Shown: piece after piece, positions 6,825 to 14,694 of the stretch
Layout of the letters: each line of letters starts with the position of its first letter
Position numbering within the stretch: position 1 is the first letter of the stretch
Assembly (NCBI GenBank): GCA_021826725.1
Contig: JAKAYQ010000006.1
Span: 1-39,553, forward strand
Length of the DNA: 39,553 nucleotides
Source: Actinomycetes bacterium
GTDB lineage: Bacteria > Actinomycetota > Acidimicrobiia > Acidimicrobiales > UBA8190
Direction: 5' to 3'
The notes under the pieces: model-generated
The model's input: the letters and a program-made list of their open reading frames with translations, nothing else
What the model was told of the DNA's origin: nothing
The model's database searches: none
Made by a program: the position numbers and the translations under genes

Positions 6825-8665
6825 TCCCCGGAGCTGCCGGACTTTGCGCGGCGCTGCTCGATTTGGAGCCCGCTGACGCCCAGCGGCTCGCCGCCGAGGT
6901 CACCGCGCTGGCGGCCCACCTGCCCGCTCCCGCCCGTGCGCTGCTGGCCGTGGGCACGGCGGCAGCCGAAGCCGTGACGCTGACGCGCACCGGTCACCGG
7001 TTAGGGAACCTCGACGGAGACCGGCGACGGGCACTGGTGGCTGGACTGGCCGCCACAAAGGCGGCAGCGCCACTCCTCGACGCTCTGAAGGTACCGGTGC
7101 TCCTCGCCCACGGAGCGCTCACTGCGGCAGCCGACACCGGATCCCGCGACCCCGGCCCACCCGCCCGGCCCGACGCTGCACTCGACGTGACGCCGGCAGG
7201 TCGGTGGCCGACTCGATCCGTCGCCGACGCGGTGGTGATCGGGTCCGGCGCGGGTGGTGCGATGGCCGCCCGGACCCTGGCCCAGGCCGGGCTCGCGGTC
7301 GTCGTCGTGGAAGAGGGTCGGCGGTTCACCGTCGCCGAGCTGCGAGCCAGTCCACCGATCGAGCGGTTCACCGCCATGTACCGCGACGGCGGTGCCACCG
7401 TGGCCCTCGGCCGGCCGCCGGTGGTGCTGCCCGTTGGCCGGGGCGTCGGTGGAACCACCCTGGTGAACTCAGGCACCTGCTACCGCACTCCCACCGCGGT
7501 CCTGGACCGCTGGCGTGACGACCACGGCGTTGCCTTAGCCGACCTCGATGCGTTCGGGCCCCTGCTCGACGACGTGTGGGCCACCTTGCAGGTGGCTGCC
7601 GTCCCCGACACGGTCATGGGCGCCAACGGGCAGATCGCGCTGCGGGGCGCCGGCGTGCTGGGGTGGTCCGCGCACCCGCTCCAACGCAACGCCCCCGGCT
7701 GCGGCGGGTGCTGCCAGTGCGCGGTCGGCTGCCCCCGGAACGCCAAGTTCGGGGTGCACCTGAGCGTGCTGCCCGCCGCGTGCGCGGCGGCAGCCCGTAT
7801 CGTCACCGGCGCCCGGGTCGAGCGCGTGCTGCACGGCGCCGGGCGCGCCACCGGCGTGCGGGCACGGCGCTCCGACGGGAGCGCGTTCGAGATCCTCGCT
7901 CCACACGTGGTGGTGGCCGCCGGTGCCACCGAGACGCCACCACTGCTGCGCCGCAGCGGTCTCGGCCGGCATCCCCACGTCGGGCGCAACCTCGCAGTGC
8001 ACCCGGCACTCAGCACCGCCGGGTGGTTCGACGAGCCGGTTAACGCCACGAGCGGCGTGCTGCAGAGCGTCGGCATCGACGAGCTGCACGAGCGCTACGG
8101 CATCCTGATCGAGGCGACCGCCACTCCGCCCGGCATGGGTTCGTTGCTGTTGCCCGGAGTCGGGCGCCCGCTGGCCGACCAGCTGGCCCGGGCCGACCAC
8201 CTAGCCACCCTTGGAGCGATGGTCGGCGACGCCCCGAACGGCCGGGTGCACGGCACAAGCCGCGCCCTGGTTCGCTACGACCTTGCGCACGCGGATGCGC
8301 GCCGGCTGCTGCGGGGGGTAGCGGCCATGGGCCGGGTGCTGTTCGCCGCGGGTGCGACCGCCGTGGTGACCGGGATCGGCGATCACCCCACCGTACGCAG
8401 CCCGGCAGCACTGGACGAGGCGGTCGTGTCTGCCCGGCCCGGCCGACTGCATGTTGCTGCCTTCCACCCGACCGGCACGGTGCGCATGGGCGCCGACGAC
8501 CAGACGCACCCGGTCGACCCCGACGGCCGGCTGCGGGGTGTGGACGGGGTGTGGGTGGCCGACGCGTCGGTGCTGCCAAGCTGCCCCGAGGTAAACCCGC
8601 AGGTGTCGATCATGGCGGTTGCCCTTGCGGTCGCCGGGCGGTGCGCCGCCGGGGCCGGCGCCTGA
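6821..8665 (+). CDS. GMC-family FAD-dependent oxidoreductase
   Basis: The 614-residue protein carries the FAD dinucleotide motif GSGAGG at 141-146, a GVGGTTLVNSG segment near 208-218, and the C-terminal active-site region with HPTGTVRMG and SCPEVNPQVS. These supply the His and Asn expected of glucose-methanol-choline oxidases and dehydrogenases. A Cys-rich cluster (294, 297, 298, 300, 304 within CGGCCQCAVGC) is shared with long-chain alcohol oxidase and cholesterol-oxidase-like members. The first 130 residues form a helical extension before the FAD fold. The only frame-compatible start near the operon junction is TTG at 6821, overlapping the 17-codon ORF. Oxidation of a hydrophobic alcohol is plausible. 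The substrate is unproven. Confidence 0.88.
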   Translation: MIPGAAGLCAALLDLEPADAQRLAAEVTALAAHLPAPARALLAVGTAAAEAVTLTRTGHRLGNLDGDRRRALVAGLAATKAAAPLLDALKVPVLLAHGALTAAADTGSRDPGPPARPDAALDVTPAGRWPTRSVADAVVIGSGAGGAMAARTLAQAGLAVVVVEEGRRFTVAELRASPPIERFTAMYRDGGATVALGRPPVVLPVGRGVGGTTLVNSGTCYRTPTAVLDRWRDDHGVALADLDAFGPLLDDVWATLQVAAVPDTVMGANGQIALRGAGVLGWSAHPLQRNAPGCGGCCQCAVGCPRNAKFGVHLSVLPAACAAAARIVTGARVERVLHGAGRATGVRARRSDGSAFEILAPHVVVAAGATETPPLLRRSGLGRHPHVGRNLAVHPALSTAGWFDEPVNATSGVLQSVGIDELHERYGILIEATATPPGMGSLLLPGVGRPLADQLARADHLATLGAMVGDAPNGRVHGTSRALVRYDLAHADARRLLRGVAAMGRVLFAAGATAVVTGIGDHPTVRSPAALDEAVVSARPGRLHVAAFHPTGTVRMGADDQTHPVDPDGRLRGVDGVWVADASVLPSCPEVNPQVSIMAVALAVAGRCAAGAGA

Positions 8666-8852
8666 TCCAGGCTGCCGCAGTCGGCGCTCGGCCCCACCGC
8701 CCCGGCCAATCGACGCAGGACTTCGGCTCGAACCGCGGCACGCCCGTGCCGGTTCGCGGGGACGTCCAGGTACGCCGCCCCACCCACACCCACCCTGCTT
8801 CCCCAGAGAGTCACCCCACCCACCGAGCGTCCTTCCCTACACTGGAGCCGGC

Positions 8853-9449
8853 ATGAACCTGTTTGCCGAGGCGTTCGTGACGATCCTGGTCGTCATCGAC
8901 CCTGTCGGCAACGTACCGGTGTTCCTCGCCCTCACCCACGACGAAGCCCCGGCCAGCCGCCACCGGGCCGCCCGGCAGGCGACGCTGGTGGCCACAGCCG
9001 TCATCTACGTCTTCGCCCTCTTCGGCCAGGCGATCCTGCATGGGCTCGGCATCACGCTCGCCTCGCTGCAAGTGGCCGGCGGGCTGGTGCTGCTGCTCGC
9101 TGCCCTCGAGTTGCTGCACCCCCCGAGCGGTTCGGGACTGCCCTCTGGACGCAATGTCGCGTTCGTGCCATTGGGCACACCACTGCTGGCCGGTCCCGGG
9201 GCCGTTGCTGCCACCATGGTGTACGCCCAGCGAGCCCACGGCGCCTTCGGCGAGGTCACTGTCCTCCTCGCCTTGCTCGCCGTGATGGTCGTGGTGTTCC
9301 TGGCGCTGCGCTTCGCCACGGTGGTCGGCCGCATCGTCGGGGACAACGGGATCGATCTGCTGTCGCGGATCGTCGGCCTGCTCCTGGCCGCCATCGCCGT
9401 CCAGATGGTGGCGACCGGGGCCATGCACTGGGCGCGCTTCGGCGTGTAG
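8853..9449 (+). CDS. MarC-family integral membrane protein
   Basis: The 198-residue protein has six hydrophobic segments and the family signatures VVIDPVGNVPVFLAL near the N-terminus and PLGTPLLAGPGAVAATMV in the middle. MarC proteins sit in the cytoplasmic membrane. Their biochemical role is still unclear despite the name's link to multiple antibiotic resistance. The ATG at 8853 has a -10-like TACACT (8838-8843) nine bases upstream, so the transcript may be leaderless. The preceding 187 bases after the GMC gene hold nothing else evident. The gene converges on dnaB across a hairpin terminator. Confidence 0.88.
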   Translation: MNLFAEAFVTILVVIDPVGNVPVFLALTHDEAPASRHRAARQATLVATAVIYVFALFGQAILHGLGITLASLQVAGGLVLLLAALELLHPPSGSGLPSGRNVAFVPLGTPLLAGPGAVAATMVYAQRAHGAFGEVTVLLALLAVMVVVFLALRFATVVGRIVGDNGIDLLSRIVGLLLAAIAVQMVATGAMHWARFGV

Positions 9450-9472
9450 AGCCACGCCGCTCGTCGATGTCA

Positions 9473-9493
9473 GCCGGGCTGACCGAGCCCGGC
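9473..9493. terminator. Bidirectional hairpin between convergent marC-like gene and dnaB
   Basis: A perfect 8-base-pair stem, GCCGGGCT and AGCCCGGC with loop GACCG, lies between two convergent stop codons. It has no T-tract, as is common in high-GC actinobacteria. Confidence 0.55.
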
Positions 9494-9548
9494 CACGTGT
9501 GCGGTCGGGACCATCACCGGCCCGCCCGGCTTCATCGGTGGACTCCAG

Positions 9549-10913
9549 TCACACCCGGGCCATGTTGCCGAACCGGGTGTAGTGATCGAGGAAGGCAAGC
9601 TGCACGTTGCCGACAGGACCGTTGCGGTGCTTGGCGATGATGATCTCCGCGGTGCCACGGTCCGGCGAGTCTGGGTTGTACACCTCGTCCCGGTAGATGA
9701 AGAGCACGACATCCGCGTCCTGCTCGATCGAGCCCGACTCGCGCAGGTCGGCCAGCACGGGCCGCTTGTCCTGGCGCATCTCCAAATTCCGGGAGAGCTG
9801 GGACAGCGCCACAACCGGCACGTTGAGCTCGCGCGCCAGGATCTTCAGGCCCCGGCTGATCTCAGAGACCTCGACCTGCCGGCTCTCAGCCCGGCTCCGG
9901 CCGGTCATGAGCTGCAGGTAGTCGATCACCACCAAGCCCAGTCCCTGGCGGGCCATGAGCCTGCGGGCCTTGGCCCGGATGTCCATGACCGTGACGTTCG
10001 GGTTGTCGTCGATGAAGATCGGCGCATCGCCGAGCCGCCCGATGGCGTCGGAGATCTTCGGCCAGTCGCTGTCGAGCAGCCTGCCATTGCGCATACGGGT
10101 GGCGTCGACCCGAGCCTCGGAGCACAGCAACCGCTGCGTGAGCTCCAGGTGGCTCATCTCGAGCGAGAACAGCAGGACCGGCTTGGTCATGTTCATGGCG
10201 GCGTGGTTGACGATCCCCAACGCGAAGCTCGTCTTCCCCATGGCAGGTCTGGCTCCGACCACCACCAGGTTCGACGGCTGCAAGCCGGCCAAGCGCTCGT
10301 CGAGATCCGCGTACCCGGTCGGCACCCCGGTGATGGTCTCCTCGCGTTCGTACAGGTGCTCCAGATGGTCGAGACTCTGCGCCAGGAGGTCGCGCAGCGG
10401 CGACAGGGTGTCGACCAGCCGGCGCTGAGCCACCTCGAAGACGAGGGTTTCGGCGCGGTCGACTGCCTGCTCGACATCCTCGGGCACGCTGTAGCCGAGC
10501 TCGGCGATCTCCCCGGCCACCGAGACCAGGCGGCGCAGCAGGGCATGCTCTTCCACGATGCGGGCGTAGTGCCCGGCATTGGAGGTGGACGGGGTGTTGA
10601 CCTGCAGGGACACCAGCAATGACGGGTCGCCCAGGGCATCGGACAAGCCGGTACGCCGAAGCTCCTCGGCCACCGTGACCGGGTCGGCCGGCTCGCCACG
10701 GGTGTACAGCCCGGTGATCGCCGAGAACACGTGCGAGTGGGCCGGCTTGTAGAAGTCCTCGGCCGAGCAGCACTCGAGGGCGGCGGCGATGGCGTCGCGA
10801 GAGAGCAGCATCGCTCCCAGGACGGACTCCTCCGCCTCCAAATTGTGGGGTGGAACGCGTCCACCGACGGCCTGGAGCCGGCGGGGCCGGGAATCTTCGA
10901 GCGCTTGCGCCAT
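9549..10913 (-). CDS. dnaB: Replicative DNA helicase DnaB
   Basis: The 454-residue hexameric helicase unwinds DNA at the replication fork. The N-terminal primase-interaction domain (PPHNLEAEESVLGAMLLS at about 21-38) is followed by the RecA-like ATPase with Walker A GARPAMGKTS at 220-229. The Walker B region is LVVIDYLQLM, and SQLSRNLEMRQDKRP follows. I chose the ATG at 10913 because conserved DnaB sequence begins there and a GGGGGA ribosome site precedes it. The frame upstream stays open to 11060 but looks non-coding. There is no intein. The gene lies downstream of the rpsF-ssb-rpsR-rplI cluster in the same direction, separated by 525 bases that hold a hairpin and a DnaA-box-like site. Confidence 0.97.
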   Translation of the reverse strand: MAQALEDSRPRRLQAVGGRVPPHNLEAEESVLGAMLLSRDAIAAALECCSAEDFYKPAHSHVFSAITGLYTRGEPADPVTVAEELRRTGLSDALGDPSLLVSLQVNTPSTSNAGHYARIVEEHALLRRLVSVAGEIAELGYSVPEDVEQAVDRAETLVFEVAQRRLVDTLSPLRDLLAQSLDHLEHLYEREETITGVPTGYADLDERLAGLQPSNLVVVGARPAMGKTSFALGIVNHAAMNMTKPVLLFSLEMSHLELTQRLLCSEARVDATRMRNGRLLDSDWPKISDAIGRLGDAPIFIDDNPNVTVMDIRAKARRLMARQGLGLVVIDYLQLMTGRSRAESRQVEVSEISRGLKILARELNVPVVALSQLSRNLEMRQDKRPVLADLRESGSIEQDADVVLFIYRDEVYNPDSPDRGTAEIIIAKHRNGPVGNVQLAFLDHYTRFGNMARV

Positions 10914-10967
10914 GGTCCCCCTACCCTGCCGGACGGTGCTTGCGGAGCGTAAGACGGAGAACCTGTG

Positions 10968-10994
10968 CATATCCCGGTACGGACCGGGGATATG
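10968..10994. promoter_or_regulatory. Dyad in dnaB upstream region
   Basis: CATATCCC-GGT, loop ACGG, ACC-G-GGGATATG gives an 11-pair stem with a single bulged G. It lies 55-81 bases before the dnaB ATG. It could be an operator or a leader hairpin. Its relatively AT-rich arms stand out from the surrounding sequence. Confidence 0.4.
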
Positions 10995-10996
10995 AC

Positions 10997-11005
10997 TGTG
11001 GACAG
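10997..11005 (-). promoter_or_regulatory. DnaA-box-like nonamer upstream of dnaB
   Basis: TGTGGACAG reads CTGTCCACA on the minus strand, one mismatch from the high-GC DnaA box TTGTCCACA. It lies two bases from the dyad upstream of dnaB. A single box may occur by chance. Confidence 0.3.
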
Positions 11006-11303
11006 CAGCACAGCCGCGCACGAAGGAACCGCCGCCGTGCTCCGCGCGCATTTCCGGCACTCACACGCATGACCCCGGCGGAGCATGTGGGCGCACGCAA
11101 CCCGACAGGTTGGCCCGCCGGGGGGCTGGTCTGCGACCTCGGTGCGCCGGGACCGCCACCACCGCTACGGCCCGATCTGGGGGCTCGACAGGGGACCTCG
11201 GCGGCGGTGGGGACACCAAGCACGGGACCATGGTGCACGACGCCTGTGACACCGACGAAAGGGATCGCCCGACAGGTCGTGGACCGAGCCGGTCCGGCGA
11301 GCT

Positions 11304-11351
11304 GAGCACCACTCGACCTCCACGCGCGATCAGCGCGGTGGCGAGGTGCTC
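11304..11351 (-). terminator. Stem-loop after rplI
   Basis: An outer GAGCACC/GGTGCTC arm and an inner CCTCCACGCGC/GCGCGGTGGCGAGG arm fold into a long imperfect hairpin, 88 bases downstream of the rplI stop. It would end the rpsF-ssb-rpsR-rplI transcript. There is no T-tract. Confidence 0.35.
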
Positions 11352-11438
11352 CCGCCGGAGCAGGTGCTGACCGGCGGTGCCTGCGCGCCAGCAGTGGTGG
11401 CAGCGGCTCGCCGGCGGACGTCGCCGACGGGCCGACCG

Positions 11439-11891
11439 TCAATCCTCGGCCGCGACGACCTCGATGGTCATGTGCGCGGCCACGCCGCTGCTCAGGTGAA
11501 CCGGCACGCTGTGGACACCGACCGTCTTGATCGGCTCTTCGAGCTGGATCCGACGCCGGTCGAGCGCCACGCCGGCCTGTGCCTCGGCCGCTGCCGCGAG
11601 GTCCGCTGTGGTCACCGAGCCGAACAGCCGGCCGCCGCTGCCAGCCCTTGCCTCGATCCTCAGCGTCGCGCCCGTCAGGGTGCGGGCCACGGTCTCCGCC
11701 GCCTGGTGGTCCGCAGCCTCGCGGAGATCACGAGACCGGCGCATGGCAGCCGCCTGGGCTTCGATCCCCGGCGACGCGTCCACCGCCCGGCGCTCGGGAA
11801 ACAGGAAGTTGCGGGCGAAGCCCTTGGACACCTCGACGATGTCGCCGCGCTTGCCGAGACGGTCCACATTGGAACGCAGGAGGACGCGCAT
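11439..11891 (-). CDS. rplI: 50S ribosomal protein L9
   Basis: L9 binds 23S rRNA through an N-terminal domain joined by a long helix to a C-terminal domain. Here [21 protein letters not shown] and KGFARNFLFP are the N-terminal signature, and the C-terminal domain ends MTIEVVAAED. At 150 residues it has the usual length. I used the ATG at 11891, which overlaps the last base of the rpsR stop (TGATG). A GTG one codon upstream is possible but gives an unneeded Met-Met start. It is the last gene of the rpsF-ssb-rpsR-rplI operon. Confidence 0.96.
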   Translation of the reverse strand: MRVLLRSNVDRLGKRGDIVEVSKGFARNFLFPERRAVDASPGIEAQAAAMRRSRDLREAADHQAAETVARTLTGATLRIEARAGSGGRLFGSVTTADLAAAAEAQAGVALDRRRIQLEEPIKTVGVHSVPVHLSSGVAAHMTIEVVAAED

Positions 11892-12400
11892 CACACCACC
11901 TCTTCGCCTGTAGCGGCAAGCGCTGCAGCTGCCTGCAGGTCTGCTGCATCTGCAGCGCCGGCAGCCGGGGCGGCCGACGCGCCGGGTGCCGGCCGGGAGT
12001 CGGAGCGCTCACGCGCGCCGTCACCGCCACCTCGCGCGCCGTCGCGCTGGCCGTCACGACCGGAGTCGCCACCCGGGCCTCCGCGGCCCTGGCCACGACC
12101 ACCGCGGCCACGGCCGGCCGAGCGCTCGGTCATCATGCGCTGGGTGTAGGGCAGCAGGACCAGCTCGCGCGCCGTCTTGATGGCGATGGCCACCTCGCGC
12201 TGATGCTGGGTGCAGTTGCCCGAGACGCGACGAGCCCGGATCTTGCCTCGGTCGCTCATGTACTTGCGGAGCATGCCGACGTCCTTGTAGTCGACCCACT
12301 CGACCTTGTCGCGACACAGCGCGCAAGGCTTCTTCTTCGTCCGCCGGGCGGCGTCCTTGGGACTGCGCCGGCTGGTGCTGCGGTCGGTGTTCCTGGCCAT
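11891..12400 (-). CDS. rpsR: 30S ribosomal protein S18 with long C-terminal extension
   Basis: Residues 1-91 are a complete S18 of the zinc-binding type, with CALC at 26-29 and [20 protein letters not shown] as the signature. S18 pairs with S6 on the 30S platform. The protein then continues for about 78 residues: first a Gly/Arg tract ([13 protein letters not shown]), then Arg/Asp-rich and Ala-rich low-complexity sequence to residue 169. Normal S18 ends near residue 75-95. The ATG at 12400 lies one base after the ssb stop, and the stop overlaps rplI. The frame is open upstream to 12502 but that part belongs to ssb's other frame. Confidence 0.94.
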   Translation of the reverse strand: MARNTDRSTSRRSPKDAARRTKKKPCALCRDKVEWVDYKDVGMLRKYMSDRGKIRARRVSGNCTQHQREVAIAIKTARELVLLPYTQRMMTERSAGRGRGGRGQGRGGPGGDSGRDGQRDGARGGGDGARERSDSRPAPGASAAPAAGAADAADLQAAAALAATGEEVV

Positions 12401-12401
12401 C

Positions 12402-12875
12402 TCAGAAAGGCTCCTCGTCGTATCCGTATCCCCCGGCGCTGCCACCGGCAGCGGGGGCGGCAGCCGGGCGTGGGGCGGCCGCCGTGGGGCGGCCGCCGTC
12501 ACCGGGGCCGCGCCGCTCGTTCTTCGTCACCTGGGCGGTGGCCCAGCGGAGGCTGGGGCCGATCTCATCGGCCACGACCTCGACCTTGGAGCGCTTGTCG
12601 CCGTCGGGTGTCTCCCACGACCGCTGCTCCAACCGGCCGGTCACCATGACCCGCGAACCGCGCGTCACGCTCTCGGCGGTGTTCTCCGCCATCTCCCGCC
12701 AGCAGACGACGTCGAAGAACGATGTCGCCTCCTCCCACTCCTGGGTCTGGCGGTTCTGCCAACGCCGGTTGACGGCGAGGCCGAAGGTGGTGGTGGCCTG
12801 GCCGGTCGGCGTGAACCGCAGCTCAGGGTCGCGGGTGACGTTTCCCACCAGCACCACGGTGTTCCCGTTGGACAT
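12402..12875 (-). CDS. ssb: Single-stranded DNA-binding protein
   Basis: The 157-residue SSB has the OB fold ([21 protein letters not shown], then SFFDVVCW and [13 protein letters not shown]) in residues 1-110, a Gly/Ala/Pro linker, and the acidic tip DEEPF. The tip normally recruits replication and repair proteins. It sits between rpsF and rpsR, the standard operon place, with 20 bases to rpsF and one base to rpsR. Length and tip are normal. Confidence 0.96.
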   Translation of the reverse strand: MSNGNTVVLVGNVTRDPELRFTPTGQATTTFGLAVNRRWQNRQTQEWEEATSFFDVVCWREMAENTAESVTRGSRVMVTGRLEQRSWETPDGDKRSKVEVVADEIGPSLRWATAQVTKNERRGPGDGGRPTAAAPRPAAAPAAGGSAGGYGYDEEPF

Positions 12876-12895
12876 GGCTCCTCCCTTCGACCCGT

Positions 12896-13291
12896 TCAGC
12901 CGGCTTCGACCGGAGCCGGAGCCGGAGCCGATGCCGCCGGCTGCGGCGGTGCCGGCAGCGGCGGTGCAGGCGCCGGGCGGCCCGACCGGCGGTGGCCGAC
13001 AGCAGCGTCGGGAATGCGGACGATCTTGTGCCGGAGGACCTCGTCGGCGAGCGTCAGGAACCGGTCGAGCTCCGCGGCGGCGGCCGGCTCGGCGCTGAAC
13101 TCGACGAGGACGTAGTAGCCCTCGCGGCGGTGGCGCATTTCGTAGGCGAACGCCCGCTTTCCCCAGCGGTCGACCCGTCCCGGGGTGCCGCCGCGCGTCC
13201 GCAGCGCCTCGAGCCCCCGGTCGAGCACGGCGTTGACCGCCGTGTCCTCCGCTTGGGCGTCGAAGATGATGACTGTTTCGTATGGCCGCAC
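12896..13291 (-). CDS. rpsF: 30S ribosomal protein S6 with Pro/Ala-rich tail
   Basis: S6 forms a heterodimer with S18 in the 30S subunit. The signature RPYETVIIFDA opens the protein, followed by the ferredoxin-like fold with RRGGTPGRVDRWGKRAFAYEM-like sequence and YYVLVEFSAEP. I chose the GTG at 13291, which gives MRPYE and lies about nine bases after the ribosome site GGAGG, over the GTG at 13300 that abuts it. A Pro/Ala-rich tail of about 30 residues follows the normal end. It is the first gene of the operon, 102 bases after panB. Confidence 0.95.
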   Translation of the reverse strand: MRPYETVIIFDAQAEDTAVNAVLDRGLEALRTRGGTPGRVDRWGKRAFAYEMRHRREGYYVLVEFSAEPAAAAELDRFLTLADEVLRHKIVRIPDAAVGHRRSGRPAPAPPLPAPPQPAASAPAPAPVEAG

Positions 13292-13334
13292 GGGCGGCAC
13301 ACCTCCCTCAGGACCCGGCGCCTGTGCGCTCGGG

Positions 13335-13396
13335 GCTCCGCTCGGCGGAGCAGGGTCGTGATCATGCCCGCCAGGACGGCGGACCGGTCCATGCTA
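13335..13396 (-). promoter_or_regulatory. Putative rpsF promoter and structured leader
   Basis: On the minus strand TAGCAT (13396-13391) is a -10-like element whose TAG is the panB stop codon. The roughly 93-base leader that would follow contains GGACCGGTCC (13381-13390), CCGCC-N5-GGCGG (13368-13382) and a perfect 7-pair hairpin GCTCCGC-N3-GCGGAGC (13335-13351). rpsF leaders in many bacteria bind the S6:S18 complex as an autoregulatory site. Whether this leader has that structure is not shown. Confidence 0.35.
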
Positions 13397-14236
13397 GCCG
13401 ACCGGCGGTGACCCGCTCCCCGGGCCGGTGGCGTGGTAGGTCTCGGCGTCGGAGGGGAAGGACCCGGCACGGACGTCCGCGGCCCAGGCGGCCACGGCGG
13501 CGCTCGCCATGTCGTGGAGCTCGGCGTAACGGCGGACGAACTTGGCCGGCCGGCCGGTGCCAAACCCCACCAGGTCGTGGAAGACCAGCACCTGACCGTC
13601 ACACGCAGGGCCGGCGCCGATGCCGATGGTGGGCACGGCAAGCCGGTCGGTGACGGCCGCAGCCACCACATCGGGCACGCCCTCGAGGACGACGGCAAAG
13701 CAGCCGGCAGCCTGGATGGCGCGGGCGTCCTCGAGCAGCGCTGCAGCCGCGGCATCGTCGCGCGCCTGCACCCGGTAACCGCCCATGGCGTGCACGGACT
13801 GGGGGGTGAGCCCCAGATGCCCCATGACCGGGATCTCGGCGGAAACCAGCGCTTCGATCACCGGGACCCGCCCGGCACCACCTTCGAGCTTGACCGCCTC
13901 GGCCCCGGCCCGCACCAGCACGGCGGCGTTGCGCACGGCGTCGACAGGGTCGAGGTGGTAGCTCAACCACGGCATGTCGGCCACCACCAGCGCCCGGGTA
14001 CCGGCCCGGTGGACGGCTCCGACGTGATGGGCGACGTCTGCCACGTCGACGTGCAGGGTGTCGGGGTACCCGAGCACGGCGTTGGCCATCGAGTCGCCGA
14101 CGAGGACGACGTCGACACCACCTGCATCGACGGCAGCCGCCGTAGGGGTGTCGTAGGCGGTGATCATGACGATCGGCTCGCTACCATCCGCTCGCTTGCG
14201 GGCGCGGACCGACGGAACGGTGACCCTGTCTGGCAT
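13394..14236 (-). CDS. panB: 3-methyl-2-oxobutanoate hydroxymethyltransferase
   Basis: PanB transfers a hydroxymethyl group from methylene-tetrahydrofolate to 3-methyl-2-oxobutanoate, the first step to pantothenate and CoA. The 280-residue TIM barrel shows the metal and substrate motifs VGDSMANAVLGYPDTLHV, VADMPWLSYH, VKLEGGAG, PVMGHLGLTPQSVHAMGGYRVQ, VLEGVP and TIGIGAGPACDGQVLVFHDLVG in order. The ATG at 14236 follows the ribosome site GGAGGGAG. The frame is open upstream to 14356 without homology. The other pan genes are not in the window. Confidence 0.96.
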   Translation of the reverse strand: MPDRVTVPSVRARKRADGSEPIVMITAYDTPTAAAVDAGGVDVVLVGDSMANAVLGYPDTLHVDVADVAHHVGAVHRAGTRALVVADMPWLSYHLDPVDAVRNAAVLVRAGAEAVKLEGGAGRVPVIEALVSAEIPVMGHLGLTPQSVHAMGGYRVQARDDAAAAALLEDARAIQAAGCFAVVLEGVPDVVAAAVTDRLAVPTIGIGAGPACDGQVLVFHDLVGFGTGRPAKFVRRYAELHDMASAAVAAWAADVRAGSFPSDAETYHATGPGSGSPPVG

Positions 14237-14316
14237 GGCGCTCCCTCCTGGCCGTCCAGCGCACGAGGCTGCCGGCGGCATCGGGACCTGTCTGAGACGA
14301 GCGTAGCATCGGGGTC

Positions 14317-14565
14317 GTGGCCGAACCCGACCCCAGCGGCACGTCCACCGGCACACCCACCAGCACGTCCACCGGCGACCCCGCGGGTGCCGCCGAGCCT
14401 GCGTCGTGCGACAGCTGCGGCCGGGCCGACGCCGACCTGCAGGCAGTTCACCGCGTGTACCTGTTCTTCGACCGGCTGGGCGCCGTGACCGGCGAGCAGC
14501 AGGTGCCCGACGTGGAACGGTGGTGCCTGTCCTGCCGGACCAGCTACCCCTGGCAGCCCGCCTGA
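14317..14565 (+). CDS. Small zinc-ribbon-like protein of unknown function
   Basis: The 82-residue protein has a Ser/Thr/Pro-rich first third followed by CDSC and WCLSC motifs about 40 residues apart (near 31-34 and 70-73), a likely four-Cys zinc site. HRVYLFFDRLG and VPDVERWCLSCRTSYP resemble small conserved hypothetical proteins that I recall from actinobacteria. The GTG start at 14317 has a -10-like TAGCAT (14304-14309) seven bases upstream, so it may be leaderless. It diverges from panB and converges on nhaA. Confidence 0.7.
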   Translation: MAEPDPSGTSTGTPTSTSTGDPAGAAEPASCDSCGRADADLQAVHRVYLFFDRLGAVTGEQQVPDVERWCLSCRTSYPWQPA

Positions 14566-14694
14566 CAGGGCTCCACGCACGCCCGCCTGACCGGCCCCCG
14601 TTCCTTCACGACCCGCCCGATTCCAGCCATCTGCCCCAGCCACCCGCTCCAGCCGGTCCCGCGCCCACCACCGACGCGATCCCAGCCACCCGCG

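Larger units (their letters stand above)
10914..11438. other. Intergenic region between rplI and dnaB
   Basis: No convincing gene is present: frames are open on both strands but show no family resemblance. It holds a hairpin or dyad at 10968-10994, a DnaA-box-like nonamer at 10997-11005, and a long stem-loop at 11304-11351 after rplI. dnaB therefore probably has its own promoter, although I cannot place a convincing one. Confidence 0.5.
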
